Source: an uncultured Bacilli bacterium (GTDB lineage Bacteria; Bacillota_I; Bacilli_A; RF39; UBA660). Taken from it: 64,000 nucleotides of DNA. Position numbers and translations under genes: made by a program. Position 1 is the stretch's first letter. Each line of letters starts with the position of its first letter. The notes beneath the pieces were generated by a model, which saw nothing but the letters and a program-made list of their open reading frames with translations, made no database searches and had not been told where the DNA came from. Shown piece by piece: positions 25,915 through 35,071 of the stretch. The stretch is taken from NCBI GenBank assembly GCA_947632085.1, contig CANRNY010000011.1, positions 1-64,000 of the forward strand, read 5' to 3'.

Positions 25915-25936
25915 CTAAATATCACTCTTCTTTTTC
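25898..25936. terminator. bidirectional terminator between yfhO and tdk
   Basis: AAGAAGAGTG pairs with CACTCTTCTT across a loop; A/T runs on both sides serve both convergent genes. Confidence 0.75.
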
Positions 25937-26503
25937 TTGTTTACTTAAAATTAGTATTTTCCTTGTTTCAACGCTTCCTCTTCTTTTTAAAAGACATCTC
26001 GCACATAAAGGCACATAACCTTCATCACCGACTAAAATAGCATCCTTCTTTTCCCCTTCAAAATAAGTATATGGTGCTTCTCTACCGCAATCATAACAAC
26101 TAGCTTTAATCACTTCCACCTCATCGCTAATTGCTAATATCTGTGGCATAATAAGGAAAGGTTCCTGTTCTGAGGTTTGATTAAGTCCCCCAATATAAAT
26201 ATCCATATCATTAACAATTGATAAATAAGATAAAACGCTGACATTTCCTTGCATTAATTGTGCTTCATCAACAAAAATTGTTGTTACTGAATCATCAACA
26301 TAATCTAATATTTCTTCAAAAGTATCAATTCCAATTGATGGTACACCATCTCCATAATCTTTACTTTTCATTATTCCAATATCACGTGTATCTGATTTTG
26401 GTTTAAAGCACTTCACATGTTCTTTATTCCAAATTTTATTGTATGTAGCTATCATTGCTGCTGTTTTACCACTATGCATTGGTCCGGTAAATGTTTTAAT
26501 CAT
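25922..26503 (-). CDS. tdk: thymidine kinase
   Basis: A 193-aa type II thymidine kinase, making dTMP from thymidine in the salvage pathway. It shows the P-loop (GPMHSGKTAAMI), the DEAQ motif (FVDEAQLMQG), the lasso-domain zinc ligands (CYDCGREAPYTYF...CARC) and the substrate-binding segment before it. Length is normal. It overlaps the preceding P-loop/CYTH gene by eight bases, so they are one operon with the histidine phosphatase upstream. It ends in TGA. Confidence 0.96.
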   Translation of the reverse strand: MIKTFTGPMHSGKTAAMIATYNKIWNKEHVKCFKPKSDTRDIGIMKSKDYGDGVPSIGIDTFEEILDYVDDSVTTIFVDEAQLMQGNVSVLSYLSIVNDMDIYIGGLNQTSEQEPFLIMPQILAISDEVEVIKASCYDCGREAPYTYFEGEKKDAILVGDEGYVPLCARCLLKRRGSVETRKILILSKQEKEE

Positions 26504-27608
26504 TTTTTAACGCCTTCTTCATTACTGGTTTTATTAAAGCCATACTTTTATTAGAAAACTTACTATTATTAGTAACACGTTCTATTACATGAACAAAATC
26601 TGGTATTAAAACTTGTTCATCTTCTGCTACATTAATTTCTAAAATACCAATCTCATCATCATTATCAAAAACATCTAAATAAAAGTATTCTCCCTTATAA
26701 CTAAAATAATATCTTTTTTTATGAATAGCACTATATCTTTCATCTTTAAATTCCATCAAACTATCATATACTTTTTTATCTATATGTTTTTCACTAACAA
26801 TAACTTTTGTTCCATCTTCTAATGTTTTATAAACACTCATATAATAAGCCAAAGAATTGTTCATTTTAACTTTTCTAATTCTCTTTTCAACATCTTCATT
26901 ACTTTGTAAATAAACCTGTTCTATTTCTACCTTTGTTCCATTATCTTGAATAAACTCTAGATCTGTTTTATCTAAATCAACTAAATATTTTTCTTGTCTT
27001 TTTACTTGTTTTAAATTAAGTATTTTATTAATCTCATTTAAAACCTCTTTAATTTTATCTTCTAATTTATCCTTAGGTAAAACAATTTTTACTTGTGGAT
27101 GGCCTAACCAAACTTTCAATGTCTTTTTGCCTAAATTTAATGCTGATATAACATCTTCACTTCTTGCTTTATTATTCTCTGTTGTATAAAAGTCTTCACG
27201 ACTAACTAGATTAATAACTAAATCATATTTATTCATTAATTCCGAAATATCTTTAACATGATTTAAACGCGTTAATACCTCTTCAAATTCTTGTTCATTT
27301 ATATAAGCTCGGTTATCAATTGTTCCTCTATCATAAACAACTAAAACTTTTTCATTTGGTAACATTTCTACTGCACGATCAAAAATCTCCTCTTTAGCTA
27401 ACTGCATACGCATAACAAGTTCTTGAAAATCGACTAAATCAACCGCTCCATTACCAAATGGTCTTATTCCATGATTAATCAAATACGAAGCTGTTTCATC
27501 AATTATTATTACTTTATATCCTTGTCCTGTAAATACTTGTTCTATCTTTTCTAATACTGAAGTTTTTCCACTACCAGGTCCACCAGTTAAAACAATTCTT
27601 TTAATCAT
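26496..27608 (-). CDS. AAA_28-type P-loop NTPase with C-terminal CYTH-like domain
   Basis: A 370-aa protein. Residues 1-180 form a kinase-like P-loop domain (VLTGGPGSGKTSVLEKIE, Walker B-like LVVYDRGTIDNRAY). The C-terminal 150 residues (ISVEK-like strands, YYFSYKGEYFYLDVF, IGILEINVAEDEQ) read as a CYTH/triphosphate-tunnel domain. This domain order is known in uncharacterised ATP/GTP-binding proteins; substrate may be a nucleotide or triphosphate. The ATG at 27608 follows AGAGGTGAGT. It sits between the histidine phosphatase and tdk genes in a nucleotide-related operon. Confidence 0.75.
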   Translation of the reverse strand: MIKRIVLTGGPGSGKTSVLEKIEQVFTGQGYKVIIIDETASYLINHGIRPFGNGAVDLVDFQELVMRMQLAKEEIFDRAVEMLPNEKVLVVYDRGTIDNRAYINEQEFEEVLTRLNHVKDISELMNKYDLVINLVSREDFYTTENNKARSEDVISALNLGKKTLKVWLGHPQVKIVLPKDKLEDKIKEVLNEINKILNLKQVKRQEKYLVDLDKTDLEFIQDNGTKVEIEQVYLQSNEDVEKRIRKVKMNNSLAYYMSVYKTLEDGTKVIVSEKHIDKKVYDSLMEFKDERYSAIHKKRYYFSYKGEYFYLDVFDNDDEIGILEINVAEDEQVLIPDFVHVIERVTNNSKFSNKSMALIKPVMKKALKND

Positions 27609-27616
27609 ACTCACCT

Positions 27617-28174
27617 CTACCTTACCTTTTTTATTAATCGTTTTTCTGTGTCTAATTCATGTATTGATGCTGTTGTAACCCCAAATTGCTTCTTATCCAT
27701 ATCTAATTCTTTATTATTAAGAATATAATAAATCATATTAATAACTCCTCGATGTGTAATAATTAAAGTATCATCTTGTAATGTCATTATTTTTTCTAAA
27801 TACACCTTCATTCTATTATATAAATCTCTTAGAGATTCACCTTCAGGATATACCGTATCAACAGTTACATTAGCAAGTAAATCTTTATATTCTTCATGAG
27901 CTTTATCTTGTAACATACCATTTAGTAATCCTTTATTCTGTTCTCTTAATTCTGTACTTGGTAAAAAAGAAAGACCTAATATGTCACAAACAATTTCTGC
28001 CGTTTGCACAGCTCGGTTAATATCACTAACTAAAACTCTTTTAATATGTAAGTTATCTTTAATCCACAATGAAGCATCAATAGCTTCCATCTTACCTTCT
28101 TTAGTTAGACCAACTTTACTCCATCCACCAATATAATTTTCATCATCTTGACCATGACGCATTAAATAAACCAC
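27617..28174 (-). CDS. histidine phosphatase (phosphoglycerate mutase-like)
   Basis: A 185-aa histidine phosphatase superfamily member. The catalytic RHG motif is at the N-terminus (VYLMRHGQDD), the second Arg is in VLVSDINRAVQTAEI, the acid is in ELREQNKGLLNG, and the second His is in LIITHRGVINM. Substrate cannot be told; neighbours suggest a nucleotide or cofactor phosphate. A GTG at 28174 after GGGAGGTGAATTT is preferred. It is the first gene of the operon leading to tdk. Confidence 0.85.
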   Translation of the reverse strand: MVYLMRHGQDDENYIGGWSKVGLTKEGKMEAIDASLWIKDNLHIKRVLVSDINRAVQTAEIVCDILGLSFLPSTELREQNKGLLNGMLQDKAHEEYKDLLANVTVDTVYPEGESLRDLYNRMKVYLEKIMTLQDDTLIITHRGVINMIYYILNNKELDMDKKQFGVTTASIHELDTEKRLIKKVR

Positions 28175-28219
28175 AAATTCACCTCCCAAAATTTACAGAA
28201 AATAAAAACATATTTTAAA

Positions 28220-28894
28220 TTAAAATATATCTTTATCTTCAATTTTATCTTTAAATTTATAAACCTTAGCTGGTTTATTTCCTTCAAATCTATCACTAGT
28301 ATTAGTGTCTTCTATCAAATCAAGATTAAGTATTTTCTTTCTAAAATTACGACGATCAAATTTTTTGTCTAAAATAGCTTCATATGTTTTTTGTAATTCA
28401 GGTAATGTTACGCCATCAGGAAATAAGCTTTTCAAAATATTACTTTTTACAATTTGTTTACGGAGCTCTAATATTGCATCATGTAGTATTTCTTCATGGT
28501 CGTATCCCAAAGGAGGAATTTTATCGATTGGAAACCAATCAGCATTAGAAGTATTTTTTGTTTCGCGCAGTAGATTAACTCTTTTACTATCTAGTATGCC
28601 AATAAAACCAATTGCTACCATACGCATAACTGGTGAGCGATCAACTTTACCAAATGCTTTAAACTGATTTATTTTAACTTTTGTAATACCTGTTTTTTCT
28701 TCTATTTCTCTTAAAGCCCCAGCTTCTAAGTCTTCATTATTATATAATGCTCCACCCGTTAAAACCCAATCACCTAAGAATGGTTCATTTTTCCTTTTAA
28801 TCAATAAAACTTTTGTAATACCTTGTTCAACCGTAAACAATGCAGTAATAACATGGATACCTTGTCCCTTATATAACTTATTTTTTACTTCCAT
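28220..28894 (-). CDS. Nudix hydrolase with C-terminal winged-helix (NrtR-like regulator)
   Basis: A 224-aa protein: residues about 12-150 Nudix domain with an intact Nudix box (GGALYNNE...REIEEKTGI, matching G-x5-E-x7-REUxEExGU), then a winged-helix domain (TLPELQKTYEAIL...DRRNFRKKIL). This architecture is that of NrtR, an ADP-ribose-binding repressor of NAD genes, or of related sugar-responsive regulators. Because the Nudix box is intact, hydrolase activity is plausible. No NAD genes are nearby. A short inverted repeat in its own promoter suggests autoregulation; this is inference. Confidence 0.85.
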   Translation of the reverse strand: MEVKNKLYKGQGIHVITALFTVEQGITKVLLIKRKNEPFLGDWVLTGGALYNNEDLEAGALREIEEKTGITKVKINQFKAFGKVDRSPVMRMVAIGFIGILDSKRVNLLRETKNTSNADWFPIDKIPPLGYDHEEILHDAILELRKQIVKSNILKSLFPDGVTLPELQKTYEAILDKKFDRRNFRKKILNLDLIEDTNTSDRFEGNKPAKVYKFKDKIEDKDIF

Positions 28895-28911
28895 ATCATC
28901 ACCCTATAATC

Positions 28912-28976
28912 ATTATAATGCGTATAAAATACACTTGTCAATATCTTATTCCAATAATTATAAAATATGTTATAAT
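28912..28976. promoter_or_regulatory. divergent promoters of the Nudix regulator and the plus-strand membrane gene
   Basis: Minus strand: TTGACA (28936-28941), 18 bases, TATAAT (28912-28917), with a small inverted repeat GTAT-AAA-ATAC (28922-28932) in the spacer. Plus strand: TTCCAA (28949-28954), 16 bases, TATAAT (28971-28976). Confidence 0.55.
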
Positions 28977-29001
28977 TTAAACATAATAAAGGGTGAATAA
29001 A

Positions 29002-29637
29002 ATGATACTAATAATTTTAATTTTTTTAATCTTAATTTATCTTGTCAAAGTAAGTAATAATCACGATATTATAAAAGAACATTGCAAAACAGAAGAAAAT
29101 AAAGCTAATGTCAAAAACGCCAAAAAAGTTTTTAATAAAACTAAGTATTCTTCTGCTCTTCTTATTTTAAGTTTATTAAGTTTAATTATTATAATAATAT
29201 GCCAATTTACTAAATTAGATACCATTATTATTGACTATTTTTCAGTTGATTTTTATACTGAGGATTTCTTTAATATTAATTATTACTATCTTCCAGCTTT
29301 CTTATTCATTAGTCGACAAATAATAATTGAAGTTAAAATATCTGAATTCTTGCATAAATATTTTGAAGTTGTTGAAGAAGAAGTTAATAGTGCTGATTTA
29401 ATAAAAAATATTCTTTATAAAAAGAAACCTACTCCTGAAGAAAAAACTGACAAAGCATCAAAATCATCTCCAGAAAACAAAGAAGAATCTGCTAATAATA
29501 ATGAACAAAATTCATCAGAAAATTTAACTGATAATGAAACATTAACTACTAACGAAACTTTAACTGACACTGAAACTTTAACAGAAGATGATCTACCTAC
29601 CCTACAAACCGATAACAATTCAACCAATCAAAAATAA
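29002..29637 (+). CDS. membrane protein with low-complexity Thr/Glu-rich tail
   Basis: A 211-aa protein of unknown function. It has an N-terminal membrane helix, two more around residues 50-70 and 90-110, then a charged linker and a tail with imperfect Glu-Thr-Leu-Thr repeats (NETLTTNETLTDTETLT, about 173-195). The ATG at 29002 is chosen because AAAGGGTGAATAAA precedes it. The repeats probably expanded by slippage. It ends in a strong bidirectional terminator facing the next gene. Confidence 0.65.
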   Translation: MILIILIFLILIYLVKVSNNHDIIKEHCKTEENKANVKNAKKVFNKTKYSSALLILSLLSLIIIIICQFTKLDTIIIDYFSVDFYTEDFFNINYYYLPAFLFISRQIIIEVKISEFLHKYFEVVEEEVNSADLIKNILYKKKPTPEEKTDKASKSSPENKEESANNNEQNSSENLTDNETLTTNETLTDTETLTEDDLPTLQTDNNSTNQK

Positions 29638-29658
29638 GATACCATGTATCTTATTTTT
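29630..29658. terminator. bidirectional terminator
   Basis: A 13-bp perfect stem (AAAAATAAGATAC / GTATCTTATTTTT) with a CAT loop between convergent genes. Confidence 0.88.
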
Positions 29659-30578
29659 TATGCTTTCATAAATTCTAAATTAATATCTAAATTAGACACT
29701 TTTGTTTCAAACAAGGAATCTCTATCTCCACCTTCAAACCATATATAAACCTTTACTTTAGTAAATCCCTGTTGAATCGTAAATAAATTTTGTTTTTCTT
29801 CAATTTCTTTTTCTGTTCTAATCGTCGAACTAACATTAGAAAATTTACTACTATCTTTAACATCTTTTATATTAATTTTATTAAAATTACTATTAATTCC
29901 TCGATAATATAATTCTTCATCTTCTAAATCTTCATCATATATATCTTTTGTAAAATTAATTGCTTCTTTAGTATGTATATCTTTATTTGGTTCCCAAATA
30001 ATAGTTTTAATGCCTGCTCCTAAGTTATAAACATCATTTAAATCTTTACTATTAGTTGTTCCTTCTACAATAAACCCTACTCTTATCGCATTTTCCATTC
30101 CATTATCATCTTTTTGTTTAACATATGAATTAGGAGATAAAGCTATTGTTTCTGGCATATCCGTACTAAAAAATAAATCATATACAATATAATGATTATT
30201 ACAAGCATCATTATTACACTTTTCATCTTTTTGTTTTTCACTACTCAAAAAATAATCTTTTTTTTCACTATCTACTGTTTCATAAAAGATATCTAAATTA
30301 CCATCTGTAATACTTCCAATACTAGACATACGATATAAAACATTTGGTAACTGATTTCTATTCTTATAAACACTAGAACTAACATCTAATTTTTCATTAT
30401 CAATTACATTATCATAATTTACCGCATCACTAGATATTTTTAAATTATCTAAAGCTTTTATCGTTATATTAATCTTGCCATTATTCACATTATTATCTTT
30501 AAATAATCCAACAATTAAAACTATAATAATTATTAAAAGTAATGCAATTCCACTACCAATTAATACTTTCTTTTTCAA
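29658..30578 (-). CDS. membrane-anchored beta-rich protein, possibly TasA/camelysin-like
   Basis: A 306-aa protein with an N-terminal signal anchor (IGSGIALLLIIIIVLIVGLF). The exterior is beta-rich; the segments DLFFSTDMPETIALSP, AIRVGFIVEG and the C-terminal VKVYIWFEGGDRDS...NLDINLEF resemble the jelly-roll core of TasA/camelysin-type fibre proteins, where IW-x-EG-x-D is a common strand. No SipW-type peptidase gene is nearby. The family call is inference from pattern only. Monocistronic, just downstream of clpB on the same strand but separated from the clpB region by terminator sequence. Confidence 0.55.
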   Translation of the reverse strand: MKKKVLIGSGIALLLIIIIVLIVGLFKDNNVNNGKINITIKALDNLKISSDAVNYDNVIDNEKLDVSSSVYKNRNQLPNVLYRMSSIGSITDGNLDIFYETVDSEKKDYFLSSEKQKDEKCNNDACNNHYIVYDLFFSTDMPETIALSPNSYVKQKDDNGMENAIRVGFIVEGTTNSKDLNDVYNLGAGIKTIIWEPNKDIHTKEAINFTKDIYDEDLEDEELYYRGINSNFNKINIKDVKDSSKFSNVSSTIRTEKEIEEKQNLFTIQQGFTKVKVYIWFEGGDRDSLFETKVSNLDINLEFMKA

Positions 30579-30653
30579 GGTATCACCTCATATTTAATAG
30601 TATAAAACATTTAATAGCTTACTTTCAACCATCATTTATTATTATATCTTAAA

Positions 30654-30678
30654 AAAAGATAACTATTCGTTATCTTTT
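30654..30678 (-). terminator. clpB terminator
   Basis: On the minus strand AAAGATAAC-GAATA-GTTATCTTT followed by a T-run, overlapping the clpB stop codon. Confidence 0.8.
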
Positions 30679-32783
30679 ATATAGAATTCTCCATTATCTT
30701 TAACATCAATAACTACTTTATTATTATCAGTAATTGTTCCATCTATTAATTTCATAGCTAATAATGTTTCTAATTTTTCTGATACATATCTCTTAATTGG
30801 ACGAGCCCCAAAATTTTCATCATAAGAATTATTAATAACATATTCTGAAGCTTCATTAGTTAAACTAACTACTATATTTTTATCTTTTAATCTCATATTT
30901 ATATCAGCAATAATCTTATCTAATATTTTATAAACTACATCTTTACTTAAAGTATTAAAATATACTATATCATCTATTCTATTTAAAAATTCTGGTTTGA
31001 ATGTACGATGTAAGTCTTTTTCAATTAATTCGTTTTTATTAGGTAAATTCTCTAAAATATATTCACTACCTAAATTACTAGTCATAATTATAATGGTATT
31101 TTTAAAGTCAACTGTTCTACCTTGACTATCAGTTATTCTACCATCATCTAATATTTGTAATAATAAATTAAAGACATCAGGATGTGCTTTTTCTATTTCA
31201 TCAAATAAAACTATTGAATAAGGATTTCTTCTTACGGCTTCCGTAAGTTGTCCACCTTCATCATATCCAATATATCCAGGAGCAGCACCTATTAATCTTG
31301 AAACATTAAAACTTTCCATATATTCTGACATATCAATTCTTATCATATGTCTTTCATCATCAAATAGTTCATAAGCAAGTGTTCTAGCAACTTCTGTTTT
31401 ACCTACACCAGTTGGACCTAAGAATAAGAATGAACCAATTGGACGATTAGGATCTTTAATTCCGGCACGACTACGAATAATTGCATTAGATACTTTCTTT
31501 AAGACATCATCTTGACCAATTACTCTTTTCTTCATACTTTCTTCTAGTTTCAGTAATTTTTCTTTTTCCCCTTCAACTAATTTTGAAACTGGTACATTTG
31601 TCCACTTAGAAACAATCTGAGCAATATCCTCTTCTGTAACAGTATCGCTAATTAAAACATTTTTATTATTTTTTTGTAAGTCTTCTAGTTCGTGTTCTAA
31701 TCTCGGAATATCACCATGACGTAATCTCGCTGCTGTATCCAAATCATAATTATTTTCAGCTTCTTTCAAACGATATCTTAAGTTTTCTAATGTTTTCTTA
31801 GTTTCACTTATCTTACTATTTATTTCTTTTTCTTTATTAAAATCTTCTTTTAACTTTGTTTCTTGTAATTTAAGATTATAAAGTTCATCATCAATTTCTT
31901 GTAATCTCTTTTTACTTTGTTCATCTTTTTCTTTCTTTAATGATTGTCTTTCTATTTCAAGTAACATTATCTTTCTTGTTAATTTATCTAAACTTACTGG
32001 AACACTATCCATTTCTACTTTAATTGTTGCACAAGCTTCATCTATTAAATCGATTGCCTTATCAGGTAAATAACGATCAGTTATATAACGATCAGATAAA
32101 GTTGCTGCTGCTACTAAAGCATGGTCTTTAATATTTACTCCATGATGAACTTCAAATCTTTCTTTTAAACCACGTAAAATAGCTATTGTATCTAAAACAC
32201 TTGGTGCCTTTATAATAATTTTTTGAAAACGTCTTTCCAAAGCCCCATCTTTTTCAATAAATTTACGATATTCATTTAATGTTGTTGCTCCAATACACTT
32301 AATCTCGCCACGTGCAAGCATTGGTTTAAGCATATTACCTACATTCATAGTTCCTTCCCCGGAATCACCAACAATCATATGTATTTCATCGATAAACAAA
32401 ATAATATTTCCATCAGAATCTTTAATTTTATTTAAAACTGCTTTTAATCTCTCTTCAAATTCTCCACGATATTTAGCTCCTGCTACTAAAGCTGCTAAAT
32501 CAAGTCCCCATATTGTCTTATTCTTTAAACCATCAGGTACATCACCATTAATAATACGTAATGCTAATCCTTCAACGATTGCTGTCTTACCTACACCAGG
32601 TTCTCCAATTAATACTGGATTATTCTTTGTCTTACGCGATAAAATCCTAGTAATACTTCTTATTTCTTCATCTCTTCCTATTACTGGATCTATTTTATTT
32701 TCTTTAGCAGCAACCGTAATATCACGGCCATATTTAGCTAAAACATCCTCTTCTTCTTGTGGCATATTATATCCATAATTCAT
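30663..32783 (-). CDS. clpB: ClpB disaggregase lacking the N-terminal domain
   Basis: A 706-aa Hsp100 ATPase that, with DnaK, pulls proteins out of aggregates. Two AAA+ modules are present: NBD1 (Walker [14 protein letters not shown], Walker B FIDEIHM) and NBD2 ([25 protein letters not shown]), with a middle coiled-coil domain of about 110 residues ([15 protein letters not shown]...). The middle domain marks it as ClpB rather than ClpC. The usual N-domain of about 140 residues is missing; the protein begins just before NBD1. GGAGGGATTATT precedes the ATG, so this is the true start. A CIRCE operator overlaps its promoter. Confidence 0.93.
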   Translation of the reverse strand: MNYGYNMPQEEEDVLAKYGRDITVAAKENKIDPVIGRDEEIRSITRILSRKTKNNPVLIGEPGVGKTAIVEGLALRIINGDVPDGLKNKTIWGLDLAALVAGAKYRGEFEERLKAVLNKIKDSDGNIILFIDEIHMIVGDSGEGTMNVGNMLKPMLARGEIKCIGATTLNEYRKFIEKDGALERRFQKIIIKAPSVLDTIAILRGLKERFEVHHGVNIKDHALVAAATLSDRYITDRYLPDKAIDLIDEACATIKVEMDSVPVSLDKLTRKIMLLEIERQSLKKEKDEQSKKRLQEIDDELYNLKLQETKLKEDFNKEKEINSKISETKKTLENLRYRLKEAENNYDLDTAARLRHGDIPRLEHELEDLQKNNKNVLISDTVTEEDIAQIVSKWTNVPVSKLVEGEKEKLLKLEESMKKRVIGQDDVLKKVSNAIIRSRAGIKDPNRPIGSFLFLGPTGVGKTEVARTLAYELFDDERHMIRIDMSEYMESFNVSRLIGAAPGYIGYDEGGQLTEAVRRNPYSIVLFDEIEKAHPDVFNLLLQILDDGRITDSQGRTVDFKNTIIIMTSNLGSEYILENLPNKNELIEKDLHRTFKPEFLNRIDDIVYFNTLSKDVVYKILDKIIADINMRLKDKNIVVSLTNEASEYVINNSYDENFGARPIKRYVSEKLETLLAMKLIDGTITDNNKVVIDVKDNGEFYIKDNE

Positions 32784-32807
32784 AATAATCCCTCCATATC
32801 ACTAATC

Positions 32808-32835
32808 ATTATACTCTAAAATTAGCACTTGTCAA
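32808..32835 (-). promoter_or_regulatory. sigma-A promoter of clpB
   Basis: On the minus strand TTGACA (32830-32835), 16-base spacer, TATAAT (32808-32813). The -35 lies inside the CIRCE spacer. Confidence 0.75.
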
Positions 32836-32848
32836 TATAGAGTGCTAA
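32822..32848 (-). promoter_or_regulatory. CIRCE element (HrcA operator)
   Basis: TTAGCACTT-N9-GAGTGCTAA at 32822-32848 differs from the CIRCE consensus (TTAGCACTC-N9-GAGTGCTAA) by one base. It overlaps the clpB -35 box, so HrcA binding would block transcription until heat shock. Confidence 0.92.
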
Positions 32849-32866
32849 TATAATAAAAATTAAAAA

Positions 32867-33583
32867 CTATTTTAAAGTATACTTCAAAATAGCTTCTTCT
32901 ACTTCTTTTGGATGTGTAGCACCTATATTGTGTTTACCACCCTTAATAAGATCAATATTATCTTTATATTCATCTCCCAAATAATCCATCACTTTATGAG
33001 GACTAACTTGTTCATCTTCATCACCATAAATAATAACAAAATCTTTTTTTGGTAACTCTTTAACTTCTTTCTCTAAATTTTCTCTTACTATTGATTGATA
33101 TGATTTACGTAAAAACTTTGTTCCATAAACCATCTCATTAGTTTTTAATATATGAATTACATAAAAATCTCTTAAACAATTACGTATTCCTTGTAAAGCT
33201 TGGGGCGTTTTAATAAAACTTTTACTCTTTTTTGTTGTTCTAATTATTGCTGGAGCTACTAAAATTAATTTCTGACTAGCTTTAAATTTCGTTTTATAAC
33301 GAATAGCAACACTACCACCAAAACTATACCCTAATATATAATCAATATCTAATTTATTTTTCGTAATATAATCATTAATATAATCGGCATAGTTATTTAA
33401 ATCCCAACCTTTATCTGGCTCTGCTTCACCACAAAAACCTGGTAAATTTAATTTATATACATTATAGTTTTGTTCTAATCTTTTAACTAATTCTTCTCTA
33501 TTATGCCATGCATCTGTTTCTTTAGTTTGTGAAGTATAATTTTTATAATTCCACCCATGTATTAACAAAATAGATTTTTTCAT
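32867..33583 (-). CDS. alpha/beta hydrolase
   Basis: A 238-aa cytosolic alpha/beta-hydrolase. The oxyanion segment LLIHGWNYKN, the nucleophile elbow GYSFGGSVA (Ser near residue 93), a late acid (IIYGDEDEQVSP) and the catalytic His (GGKHNIGATHP) are all visible, so it should be active as an esterase/lipase-type enzyme. Substrate unknown. It follows the Mur-ligase-like gene by two bases in the same operon, which may hint at envelope or lipid work; that is inference. Confidence 0.85.
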   Translation of the reverse strand: MKKSILLIHGWNYKNYTSQTKETDAWHNREELVKRLEQNYNVYKLNLPGFCGEAEPDKGWDLNNYADYINDYITKNKLDIDYILGYSFGGSVAIRYKTKFKASQKLILVAPAIIRTTKKSKSFIKTPQALQGIRNCLRDFYVIHILKTNEMVYGTKFLRKSYQSIVRENLEKEVKELPKKDFVIIYGDEDEQVSPHKVMDYLGDEYKDNIDLIKGGKHNIGATHPKEVEEAILKYTLK

Positions 33584-33585
33584 AA

Positions 33586-35001
33586 TTAATCCTCCTTATA
33601 AGGTATTATTTTATAAGTATCGTTTTCTAAACTTAATAAATTATCTTCTAATACTTTAACATAATCTCTAAAATAACCACTATAATGATAAAAAATAACC
33701 CCTTTATACTCTTTCATAAAGTTATGATTATTAACAACCTTAACCTTATTATAACCTTTTAAAATACTTAAATATTCAATATCATCAAATAAATACACTT
33801 TATCAAAAGAAGTAAATAACTCAGGTACTTTATCAAAACGGTCTGTATTTTCTGCTGAACCAAATTTACGAATAACTAATATCTTCTTTTTATATTTATT
33901 TTTACTAATTTGTTTTAATCTTTCATAAGTCGTTACATCGCCATCAAAAAATACTTCTTTCCCATATATTTTTACTTTACTTATTCTATTTTCTACTGGT
34001 ATATAACTATTTAACGCTTTTATTATATCTTTATCATCTATTCCTACATATTTACCAACTTGGTAAGCTAAAGAATATTGTAATAATGATAAATCTGTTA
34101 ATAAATAAGGCTTTACAAACTTATCATCTATCATAAACCCATCATTCTTATAAGACATTTTAACATTAAATGGTAATAATTTATCTAAATTAGAAGTAAA
34201 TAATTTATTATTATCATAATATATATCTTTATCTTTTAAACTAATTCTTTTTATATATGAATCACTAGTATTATAAAAACCTATCTTAGCATTTCTAAAT
34301 ATTTCCGCTTTATTAATCGCTAAATCTTCTATTCTATCCATTCCATCTTTATGTAAATGTGATGAATCTAATTGTAAAAAACAAGCAATATATGGTTTAA
34401 GTAAAGTACTTAATACTTTAACATGATCTTTATAATATATTGAGTTTTCCAACACCACATATTCTGTATCACTTTTAAGTAAATTTATAATATGAGCTTT
34501 AAGTAATATCGGTGTAATTCTCTTATGATATATTCTTTCGACTTTATATTTTTTAGCTAAAACATCTGTAATTAAACCAACACTAGTTGTCTTTCCTACA
34601 CTACCTGTAACTGCTACTACTTTAGGTTTTACTCTATCTAATACATATTCATATAACTTATCTATTTCTTCTAAAATATTATCAACAACTAAATAATTAT
34701 ATTTATCGTTATCAAATAAAGCTAACATATCTTTTTCAATAACATATGTATATTCTGGATGTTTTTCCATTATTTCTTTTATCTTTGGTCGATAATCAAC
34801 ATAATTATTCATCCACCCATCTTCTATATCATATTGTGTAAAATAAATAGGAAAAAATAAAATATGTTTACTTTCTTTTTCATACTTATCATCTAAATAA
34901 ACTATTCGTAAATAATCAAAGACTATATCTTTATCTTCCATATGTTCATCTATAATATGACAAATATGTCTTAAATCATCTAAGCTATATTTATTGGTCA
35001 T
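33586..35001 (-). CDS. Mur ligase-like ATP-dependent ligase of unknown substrate
   Basis: A 471-aa protein with an unusual N-terminal domain (1-125) and a Mur-ligase-like central domain. The P-loop is VAVTGSVGKTTSVGLI at about 131, followed by LENSIYY and QLDSSHLHKDGMDRIEDLAINKAEIF, which matches the Mur pattern of a catalytic His region and an N-K-E/A segment. The C-terminal Rossmann-like part (PVENRISKVKIYGKEVFFDGD) keeps the ENR motif of MurE/MurF but replaces the usual DDYAH with FDGD. It resembles the MurF-like family most and is probably a paralogue acting on a different substrate, perhaps a peptidoglycan or polymer precursor. Confidence 0.7.
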   Translation of the reverse strand: MTNKYSLDDLRHICHIIDEHMEDKDIVFDYLRIVYLDDKYEKESKHILFFPIYFTQYDIEDGWMNNYVDYRPKIKEIMEKHPEYTYVIEKDMLALFDNDKYNYLVVDNILEEIDKLYEYVLDRVKPKVVAVTGSVGKTTSVGLITDVLAKKYKVERIYHKRITPILLKAHIINLLKSDTEYVVLENSIYYKDHVKVLSTLLKPYIACFLQLDSSHLHKDGMDRIEDLAINKAEIFRNAKIGFYNTSDSYIKRISLKDKDIYYDNNKLFTSNLDKLLPFNVKMSYKNDGFMIDDKFVKPYLLTDLSLLQYSLAYQVGKYVGIDDKDIIKALNSYIPVENRISKVKIYGKEVFFDGDVTTYERLKQISKNKYKKKILVIRKFGSAENTDRFDKVPELFTSFDKVYLFDDIEYLSILKGYNKVKVVNNHNFMKEYKGVIFYHYSGYFRDYVKVLEDNLLSLENDTYKIIPYKED

Positions 35002-35032
35002 AAAACCATCTCTTTCACTAATTATTATAACA

Positions 35033-35067
35033 AAAAAGTAGATTTAATTCCTCTAAATCTACTTTTT
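35033..35067 (-). terminator. leuS operon terminator
   Basis: AAAAAGTAGATTTA pairs with TAAATCTACTTTTT around a 7-base loop, just after the leuS stop on the minus strand. Confidence 0.82.
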
Positions 35068-35071
35068 ATAA

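Noticed and set aside
28305-28667. Plus-strand frame of 120 codons opposite the Nudix regulator
   Set aside because: Antisense to a gene with clear domains; no ribosome site.
29500-29590. CRISPR-like array
   Set aside because: The imperfect repeats encode Glu-Thr-Leu-Thr units in frame, with no constant repeat or spacers.
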